A DNA stretch of 23,301 bases from Roseovarius sp. M141 (GTDB lineage Bacteria > Pseudomonadota > Alphaproteobacteria > Rhodobacterales > Rhodobacteraceae). Positions 18,124-23,301 of this stretch are shown here, piece after piece. The first letter of the stretch is position 1, and each line of letters begins with the position of its first letter. Made by a program: the position numbers and the translations under genes. The notes under the pieces are model-generated. The model made no database searches. It was given only the letters and a program-made list of their open reading frames with translations, and was not told the origin of the DNA. Location: the NCBI RefSeq assembly GCF_024355225.1, contig NZ_VCNH01000007.1, positions 1 through 23,301 on the forward strand. The letters run 5' to 3'.

Positions 18124-18211
18124 AACATCGGACTTATCATCGGATCGTAGCCAAAGTCAGACGAAGCCGCCGCCGGAGCCTTACCCTGCAAATGCCCGCT
18201 TATGCACGCTG

Positions 18212-18260
18212 GTGCGGTTTTTCTGGTCCGGTGTTGATGTGGCGTTGATGTAAACCGCAC
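18212..18260. repeat. Inverted repeat enclosing two GTTGATGT copies
   Basis: GTGCGGTTT (18212-18220) and AAACCGCAC (18252-18260) form a perfect 9-bp dyad. Between them lies GTTGATGTGGCGTTGATGTA (18233-18252), itself an 8-bp tandem motif spaced by GGC. It lies 58 bases from the tRNA half-site, so it may be an integrase arm-binding region. Confidence 0.5.
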
Positions 18261-18265
18261 AAGCA

Positions 18266-18292
18266 AAAGCCCGACTGATTAGGTCGGACTTT
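18266..18292 (-). terminator. Rho-independent terminator downstream of the tRNA half-gene
   Basis: AAAGCCCGAC (18266-18275) pairs with GTCGGACTTT (18283-18292), one mismatch, 7-base loop. On the minus strand the hairpin ends in GGGCTTTTGCTT, a short T-rich tail. It sits 25 bases beyond the CCA end of the tRNA fragment, as a normal tRNA terminator would. Confidence 0.6.
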
Positions 18293-18317
18293 AAGCTTTT
18301 GATTTAGCGTTGTTTTT

Positions 18318-18364
18318 TGGTTGCGGGAGTAGGATTTGAACCTACGACCTTCAGGTTATGAGCC
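18318..18364 (-). other. 3' half of an initiator tRNA-Met(CAU): attachment-site remnant
   Basis: Read on the minus strand, 47 bases match the 3' part of bacterial tRNA-fMet: the anticodon arm with CAU (GGCTCATAACC), variable loop, T-arm (GGTTCAAATCC) and acceptor strand CCCGCAACCA with encoded CCA. The 5' half (acceptor strand and D-arm) is absent; the sequence on that side is unrelated. A tRNA 3' half without its 5' half is the hallmark of the far junction left by a tRNA-targeting integrase, or of the phage-side site. Not a functional tRNA. Confidence 0.85.
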
Positions 18365-18398
18365 GAAATATCTGCGATTCCAATAACTTAGATATTTC
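18365..18398. repeat. 9-bp inverted repeat abutting the tRNA half-site
   Basis: GAAATATCT (18365-18373) and AGATATTTC (18390-18398) are perfect inverted repeats with a 16-base spacer, beginning exactly where tRNA identity ends. Probably part of the recombination site on the element side. Confidence 0.55.
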
Positions 18399-18721
18399 AG
18401 TGACTTACGCGCCAAGCCTTTGATTCCGCGCATTTTCTACTCCGACGACACCCGACATTGACCGGGTTTCACCGTCACCGACCGCGCCAAAACGGTGTAT
18501 GCGGGTTGAGGTGGCGTTGAGGTAGCCGATCCCTTATCTCACTGGATCATGATCGCGAACGGCCCTGAGCTGCCATTCATCACGGTCACCATTGCTGCAT
18601 ATAAACGCTTGACCTCCCCACTCCCCACTGAAAAATTCCCGACTAGGGGTAAGTCTGTTTCTTTGAAAGGAGGCGGATGAAGGGCTTTGAAACAGAAAAA
18701 ATATCCGACCAATGCAATCAA
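18399..18721. other. Non-coding stretch with attachment-site repeats
   Basis: No convincing gene. It holds GTTGAGGTGGCGTTGAGGTA (18505-18524), a near copy of the repeat at 18233-18252. It also holds GATCGCGAAC (18551-18560), separated from TGCCATTC (18571-18578) by ten bases; the same two blocks recur fused at 18753-18770. A 60-codon minus-strand frame (18539-18721) lacks any familiar motif or good start. Confidence 0.4.
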
Positions 18722-18758
18722 GCGATCGTTAGTGACGGAGTCCGTTACTAACGATCGC
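18722..18758. repeat. 37-bp near-perfect palindrome
   Basis: GCGATCGTTAGT (18722-18733) and ACTAACGATCGC (18747-18758) pair fully; inside, ACGGA (18735-18739) pairs with TCCGT (18741-18745). Of 18 possible pairs only one (18734/18746) fails. It lies 26 bases past the stop of the YwgA-like gene and could be a terminator-like hairpin, a message stabiliser or a protein-binding site. Confidence 0.7.
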
Positions 18759-18784
18759 GAACTGCCATTCGGACGATTGTGTGA

Positions 18785-19305
18785 TCACGCCAACAGTGTT
18801 TGCGGAATCGGTGTAGGAACATCTATCTGTGACAGGCTGGCCAAGAGAGCCTTGGCATTAGCTAAGCGCACGGCTGTTGCCTTTTCAGGCTTACGTTGAG
18901 CCGTTTCATTCCGGGATCATCGTAACCATCGTGGGCCAAAAAGACCGCAGTAGCGGCCAGCTCCAACTCGATCGAGTCGGCAGCAGCGGCAAGGGTTGCA
19001 AGGCTATGGCGTGGGTTGCCTTGTTCAAGTTCTTGAACATTATCAATAGTATACGTGGAATACGTCCCACCCCCATGCCGTTTGATCTTGGCGCTCATTG
19101 AGGTTTCCAAACAATGCACCAAACTTTGCAGATGAAGCCAACTCTTCACTGAAAGGGCCGTAGTGCTTGTATGCAAAACGAAAGCTATCATCGAGACCCG
19201 TCGCAGTAAGCAGGTACGCAATCTTCTGTAACCGCGTCCGACCTACGATCCGACCACCTGCATCTCGAATGAGATTTGTAACTTCTTCTATCTAATATCG
19301 GACAT
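18785..19305 (-). pseudogene. YwgA-like protein, partner of the HD phosphohydrolase, frameshifted
   Basis: About 172 residues after frame repair. ATG at 19305 with GGGGAG about 9 bases upstream. Seen: EEVTNLIRDAGGRIVGRTRL then QKIAYLLTATGLDDSF, FAYKHYGPFSEELASSAKFG, YTIDNVQELEQGNPRHSLAT and a C-terminal helix ending LASLSQIDVPTPIPQTLLA, stop 18785-18787. The 'g.i.Gr.rLQKi.YLL...g' plus 'F.Y.hYGPfSeeL' pattern matches B. subtilis YwgA and related Panacea/SocA-like proteins, function unproven. In Bacillus the HD enzyme YwfO lies near YwgA, supporting a conserved pair (recalled). At least three indels (near 19290, 19070 and 18910). The start overlaps the HD gene stop (TGATG), so translation is coupled. 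Confidence 0.65.
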
Positions 19306-20708
19306 CAGTTGATCTCCCCTTCAACAATATCTTTTATTACCTGTAAAGGCTTCAGCGTCTGATTCATCATAGTATGCGCGAGTCAGCCTATAAACACTCA
19401 AAGATTTCACTATCTCGGACCGTTGCCTGATGTCGATCAACTCGCCACCATCGGTACGCACGTTGATCTGCTCAGTATAGCCATTGCTACCACCACCTGC
19501 CTTGTAGGGCTTTCGTTCGGCCTCATCTGTGATGATACGGGGAACGACTGCCTCTTACTTCTTTTTCCCATTCTTGTAGCTTCACCACCGCCGAGGCGCA
19601 ACATTTTTTCAATTTTCTCTATATTTTTGCAGGTCCATCGAATTGTGGGGTCACATCTGTGGGTAATTTCCGCCCGAATGTCATAGCATTTGAAAAGTTT
19701 CCGGTTCAGGAGACGATCTGAAAACTCCGAGAGGATTGGATCATCTGCTTCAAGTAAAAAGCTGAAGTGCGCCCCAAACAGCCGTGTCGTCTAAAGCCAA
19801 GGCTGTTTCGAGGCTCTCAGGTTCCTTGGCAAAACTTGATCAGTGGATGGTTCGAAGGTAATCCCAGTTTTCCCCACAGCGTCATCTCCAACCAACTCGA
19901 CGAGGTCGAACCAGAACTTCCGCGAATAACTTCTCAGCACCTCGTGTGGTCTTATGAAAATAGATTGTCGGGTAAAGTTGGAATAACCCCAGAACATAAG
20001 ATTCAGCCGCTTGTATCGCCTTTCGGGCCGATTACGAAGGTCGGTACTGAACCAACAGCCATATCGTCAACGCCAGTTGTCACTTCACCAATGTCGAGAT
20101 TGGCCAACAACCAAGTCAGATCCAATGGCAGCATGTTCACTTCCTGTCATCATCCGATCACGCTGCATGTAATCAAGACGGTCTGCGTCAAATTGACTGG
20201 AAACAACTGAGTTGTGAAGCGTGATCTTACCTTCTTTCTTAATCATGTTAGCAACACTTGATGCGAAACCATCCATGATATCTGCATTCAGAATTTCAGC
20301 AATTTCGCCATTTCGAATAAGCTCATCGCTCACTTAACTTCATGATCGGCCAGCTTCAACTTCAGACGCTTTCCAACGGTTTCAAAAGCGTGGCTGAATG
20401 GGCCATGACCCACATCATGCACTATGGCGGCAGCCAAGGCGATTTTCTCACGTGACCCCTGATCATCTGTCTTCTTCCTGACGATCTCCATAAGTTCTCT
20501 AGCCGTATGAAACACGCCGATGCTGTGAGCAAACCGCGTATGCGTTGCAACTGAATACACAAGTTCGGGAGAAGCCCAACTGCTTTACTCTACGCAGCCG
20601 TTGAAACGGTCTGCTCTGAAGCAACTTCCATACGACGCGCTCAAGCTCATCACGAGTATCAAACTCAATAAGATTATGGACGGGGTCTCGAACTCTTTGA
20701 ATAACCAC
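19305..20708 (-). pseudogene. HD-superfamily phosphohydrolase (COG1078, dNTPase-like), frameshifted
   Basis: Metal-dependent phosphohydrolase related to YwfO/YdhJ and dNTP triphosphohydrolases. GTG start at 20708 (MVIQRVRDPVHNLIEFDT). Seen in order: PFQRLRRVKQLG, VATHTRFAHSIGVFHTAREL (first metal His), AAAIVHDVGHGPFSHAFE (HD motif), SSQFDADRLDYMQRD (distal metal Asp), then in shifted frames AAESYVLGLFQLYPTIYFHK, TTRGAEKLFAEVL, ALALDDTAVWGALQLFTEAD, LLNRKLFKCYDIRAEI, and a C-terminal part ending VIKDIVEGEIN. All HD ligands are present. About 465 residues after repair, against about 433 in YwfO. At least seven indels (near 20570, 20335, 20110, 20010, 19905, 19800, 19345). Could hydrolyse dNTPs; as half of a two-gene unit in an island it may act in phage defence (inference). 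Confidence 0.85.
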
Positions 20709-20752
20709 GCTGTAAATGTTCTCTTATTGTTCTAATCAGGGGATGCCTATAA

Positions 20753-20771
20753 AGTCAATGCTACAGCATTG
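20753..20771 (-). promoter_or_regulatory. Candidate -35 box and 16-bp operator palindrome upstream of the HD gene
   Basis: CAATGCTACAGCATTG (20756-20771) is a 7+2+7 palindrome. It overlaps a minus-strand TTGACT (20753-20758), the likely -35 box, with a weak -10 (TTAGAA) 17 bases on. GATGCCT is repeated on either side (20742-20748 and 20777-20783). Suggests a repressor site controlling the HD-YwgA operon. Confidence 0.45.
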
Positions 20772-20860
20772 TGTGTGATGCCTGCAAGCCCTAGTGGAAA
20801 TCACGACGCGACACACAACCTCTCGATATTGGTCGATTTTGCTGGTGCGCCGCCGAACTT

Positions 20861-21011
20861 CTACACAGCATCTTTTTCGAGCACCTCAAAATATCTCAAG
20901 ACTCTTTCCTCAAACAGTCCGCTCAAACCCTTGATGGTAGTTGGGGATCGAGACAATTTATCGCGGTCTTTACTTAATTTCGCGGCTTTTTGGACTTTTT
21001 TTGAGCTCAAG
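20861..21011 (-). CDS. Possible small basic protein or gene remnant
   Basis: A roughly 49-codon minus-strand stretch reads KKVQKAAKLSKDRDKLSRSP, TTIKGLSGLFEERVLRYFEV and LEKDAV, then TAG at 20861-20863. The composition (Lys-rich, amphipathic) looks coding rather than random, but there is no start. A frame change at the T-run near 20995-21002 would be needed to connect it to an upstream YWEADVWRYLTLL stretch (about 21040-21060). Not recognised. The rest of the HD-integrase gap (20772-21261) shows no other supported gene. Confidence 0.25.
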
Positions 21012-21261
21012 GGTGCTGTTCGCTGGGGTTAAGAGGGTCAAGTACCGCCAAACGTCTGCTTCCCAATACGATAAAGCCAAAATTCGCAGACGCAGCAAAT
21101 GTCGGCTTTTGCGCCATCGAGCCTTAGAGACATCTCCGGGTGGCACGCCGTCGTCACATCACTGCCACCCTGCGCCACCCCGCCACCCCCAGTAGGCATG
21201 CTTCGCTTGCTAGCGGCGCGAATCTACGCGTCATGTGATGACGACTGGAGGGGTGAGTTGC

Positions 21262-22563
21262 ATGGTCAACCGAGTGCGATTGAATGAAAAGTCTGTGCGC
21301 GAGGCCGAGCCAGCGCCGGGGCGGGACTATCAGATTTTTTGACACCGATGTGCGGGGTTCGCGGTCTGCATCTACCGCTCGGGAAACCGGGCCTTCACCA
21401 TCGATTATCGACATGCCGGGCGGCAGCGGCGGATGACCATCGGACGCTGGCCGGAATGGTCGACCACGGCGCGCGGGGCGGGCAAAAAGAACTGCGGCGC
21501 GAGATCGACGCAGGGGCCGACCCGCTGGGGCAAAAGGAGACCGGGCGCGATGCGCCGCGCATCAGGACATGATCGGCGGTACACGGAAGTGCACCTGCCA
21601 CACCCTCTCGCCCACCAACGCCTCCGACCAGAAATCTATGCTGGCCAAGCTGGTGGCTCCGGATTGGGAGGCAACCGGCTGGTGACAGAGATCACACCCT
21701 ACGATGTGGAAAAGCTGCTGAACAAGGTGGCGGTAGGTCGCGCCCGACCTTCGAAAGCCAAGCCGAACAACCGGGCGCGGAAGCTGCAGGGGGCAAAAGC
21801 CGACCCCAGTGCGCGCCAACCGGACCGGCGAGGTGCTGCGCAAGATGTTCACCTATGCTGTCGGCTGGGGCTGGCGCGAGGACAATCCGGCCTCGGTTTC
21901 CGCCGCCGGATCGAAAACCCACGCGAGCGCTTTTTGAGCCATGAAGAAATCCGCAAGCTGGCCGAGGCGCTGGGAGACGGCTGAGGACCGCCGCGCGGCT
22001 GACATCATCAGGATGTGCATGCTGACCGGCGCGCGTCGGCGAGGTTCGCCAAGCGCGGTTTGGGAACACTTCAACCTTGAGCATCTGAGCTGGTCGAAGC
22101 CCGCCAGCATGACCAAGCAGCGCAAGATCCACCGCCTCTCCAATCTCCGGACGGAGGCGGCGGCGATCGTGCGCCAGCGCCAGTACTGGTGCCGCGCGGA
22201 TGCCAACTGCTTTTTTCCCGGCGATGTTCCGGGCCAGCCCGTGAAGGAAATCCGCCGCTTCTGGGCCAATATCCAGAAGCAGGTCCGGGATTCCCGGATG
22301 TGCGCATCCATGATCTACGCCGCACCTTCGCTTCACTGCTGGTCAGCGGCGGCGCGTCGCTGGAAAATGATCGAGCAAGCTTCTGGGCCACAGCCGGATC
22401 GCAGACGACACAGCGCTACGCCCATCTGATGGATTCGCCACTGCGCGCGGGCGTGTCGTGCTGTGCGCCGACGCATTCCGGCCCAAGCCCGAAACTGGTC
22501 CATGATTCCGGCGAGGGGAGCAGAAGACGGCGCATGATCTTCCGGTACCTCTCGGTGTTTTGA
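21262..22563 (+). pseudogene. Tyrosine recombinase (phage/island integrase), multiply frameshifted
   Basis: Integrase with an N-terminal arm-binding domain, a SAM-like core-binding domain and a C-terminal catalytic domain. ATG at 21262 with GGAGGGG upstream. Seen: RLNEKSVREAEPAPGRDYQIF then DTDVRGFAV (arm-binding, as in DUF4102-type island integrases), MTIGRWPEWS, EITPYDVEKLLNKVA, RKMFTYAVGWGWREDNPAS, LSHEEIRKLAEALG, the first catalytic Arg in MLTGARVGEV (frame-corrected), IHDLRRTFASLLVSGGASLE (His-x-x-Arg), and GHSRIATTQRYAHLMDSPLR with the catalytic Tyr. About 430 residues if repaired. At least nine indels, the first in a T-run at 21336-21341. The natural partner of the tRNA-fMet site 2.9 kb away, though such integrases normally sit within a few hundred bases of their site. 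Confidence 0.88.
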
Positions 22564-22664
22564 TATGATCAACCAAGTCTCGCGCAGCGGGCTTTTCCAA
22601 ATCGGGGTGAGTTTGCGCCACGGATCGTCCGCTCATCCACGGCACCTCGCCGCTATCTGACTTT

Positions 22665-22863
22665 TCACGAACCATTCCTGCACTTCTCCATTCTGAGCCC
22701 ACTCATGGCCTGTGTTTCAAAGACACCGTGTTCATGAACGCGGCGAAATATGAAGCAGATATACATCTCATCCCAATCGTAGCGCGCGGTCGATCCTGTA
22801 TTGCGATGCCGGGCGCCGCAGAAGATCGAAATCCGCTTCGAAACGGCGGGCGTCCTCAGCCAT
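22665..22863 (-). CDS. Small unknown protein, about 66 residues, overlapping its upstream neighbour
   Basis: ATG at 22863 gives MAEDARRFEADFDLLRRPAS then QYRIDRALR; after one base change near 22770 it continues WDEMYICFIFRRVHEHGVFE and ends at TGA 22665-22667. The start overlaps the 3' end of the upstream ORF by eight bases, so the two are coupled. Arg- and aromatic-rich; no family recognised. Convergent with the integrase. The 22564-22664 gap shows nothing supported. Confidence 0.4.
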
Positions 22864-23213
22864 GATCCAACAGGTCCGCCAGCGTGACCTCGATCCCACT
22901 CTGGAGTGTTTCCGATAGCAGAAACGACTCACATCGGCCTGGCTTGTAGCCACGTAGACAAGCCGACGGAGTGGTAGAGGGCCCGTTCCACCAACTTTGC
23001 CAGGAACATTTGGAGAATGTCAGTGACCAGTACAGCCCCAAATCCTGAAGAAAGTGGCTGCGGGCCGTTGGGAAAAGCCACCGATGGCCGTGAGCGATCG
23101 TGTTTAAAACGACCGACCGACGCCCAGCCAGCAATGTCGGCGAGAACGACACGTTCCCATTGGGCCGAGGCTTCGTGTAATGTGAAATAAGCAACGCCCG
23201 GTGGCAATGCCAT
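22856..23213 (-). CDS. Unknown small protein, about 118 residues, possible HTH/excisionase-like
   Basis: ATG at 23213 preceded by an excellent AAGGAGGTG (about 23218-23226). Reads MALPPGVAYFTLHEASAQWE, RVVLADIAGWASVGRFKHDR, VLVTDILQMFLAKLVERAL, then after one base change near 22945 GRCESFLLSETLQSGIEVTL and ADLLDHG, stop at 22856-22858. The opening 'yFTLhEAsaqW..V...DiagWasvGRf' resembles the start of short helix-turn-helix or excisionase-type proteins, where a helix pair places a DNA-contacting 'WA..Gr', but no specific family is recognised. Position next to an integrase favours an island regulator or directionality factor (inference). Confidence 0.45.
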
Positions 23214-23301
23214 GCCTCACCTCCTTTCTTATCTGATTGGCGTTCTTGGCCAACATCCCGCACCATTGACTGAGGCGATCTCGGGCCTGGCGAGGCAGGA
23301 A
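23214..23301 (-). other. Upstream leader of the 118-residue gene; possible end of another gene
   Basis: Contains the strong ribosome-binding site of the downstream ORF. Upstream of it one minus-strand frame is open from the window edge (SCLARPEIASVNGAGCW...) to a TAA ten bases before that site, so this may be the 3' end of a gene lying beyond the window. Too short to identify. Confidence 0.2.

Larger units (their letters stand above)
13184..18184 (-). mobile_element. IS66-family element carrying an internal 2.48-kb insertion
   Basis: tnpA, tnpB and tnpC lie on the minus strand in the canonical IS66 order, with tnpB split. The tnpC-side end begins GTAAGCATCCGC at 13184; the tnpA-side end, read on the minus strand from 18184, begins GTAAGGCTCCGG. 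The shared GTAAG start and partial match are typical of IS66 termini. Without the insert the element is about 2.5 kb, the family size. The 8-bp duplication expected for IS66 was not seen (13176-13183 differs from 18185-18192), so an end may be misplaced or the flanks have been rearranged. Confidence 0.7.

Noticed and set aside
13176..18192. 8-bp target duplication around IS66
   Set aside because: The flanking octamers (GTCGTCGC and CCTGCAAA) do not match; no duplication is claimed.
18318..18364. A functional tRNA gene
   Set aside because: Only the 3' half (anticodon arm to CCA) is present; there is no D-arm or 5' acceptor strand next to it.
20769..21032. An 87-codon plus-strand ORF upstream of the integrase
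   Set aside because: No ribosome-binding site, no recognisable motif, and the opposite strand has the more protein-like composition in the same place.
21140..21260. CRISPR-like or tandem repeat in the GCCACCCC-rich stretch before the integrase
   Set aside because: Only a few imperfect short copies without regular spacers; also only a loose GTCGTCA/TGACGAC dyad. No CRISPR array anywhere in the window.

Overview
The window looks like an accessory or genomic-island stretch of an alphaproteobacterium, most likely a marine Rhodobacterales (roseobacter-type) genome. The grounds are the protein style, the IS66 and IS630 types, the kbl-tdh pair and the Pot-type transporter with a MocR regulator. No ribosomal or housekeeping locus is present apart from half of an initiator tRNA, so the genus is not resolved.

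Layout. (1) 1-6734, minus strand: one catabolic-looking operon in the order potD, potA, potB, potC (polyamine-type ABC importer), then a phosphonate-monoester-hydrolase-type sulfatase, a DeoR-type regulator remnant and an inositol-monophosphatase-family phosphatase. A MocR/GabR-type PLP-domain regulator is divergent (6887-8384). Together they suggest import of a small amino-containing ester or phosphodiester, periplasmic capture by PotD, cytoplasmic ester cleavage and phosphomonoester removal. (2) 8477-9406: a dead IS630 transposase and a 150-bp nonautonomous element with 4-bp target duplications. (3) 9418-12784: a small unknown protein divergent from kbl-tdh (threonine to glycine plus acetyl-CoA), then an XRE-cupin regulator. 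(4) 12785-18184: insertion-sequence pile-up with an IS256 fragment and an IS66 whose tnpB is split by a 2.48-kb serine-recombinase element. The original target can be rebuilt in frame. (5) 18212-23301: the 3' half of an initiator tRNA flanked by short direct repeats (an attachment site), a translationally coupled pair (COG1078 HD phosphohydrolase plus a YwgA-like protein), a tyrosine integrase and two small unknown genes. This is probably the end of a tRNA-targeted genomic island.

A general feature is the number of single-base indels. The sulfatase, phosphatase, mocR, tdh, xre, IS630, IS66, recombinase, HD, YwgA and integrase genes each need one to several frame corrections, many at homopolymers, while the protein sequence between the breaks stays well conserved. 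potA, potD and kbl are intact. This is either sequencing error or very recent gene decay, and the sequence alone cannot decide. 'Pseudogene' below means 'broken as written'.

The strongest candidates for something new are the serine-recombinase element that parasitises IS66 tnpB, and the HD-YwgA pair next to the tRNA attachment site, a possible nucleotide-depletion defence module.
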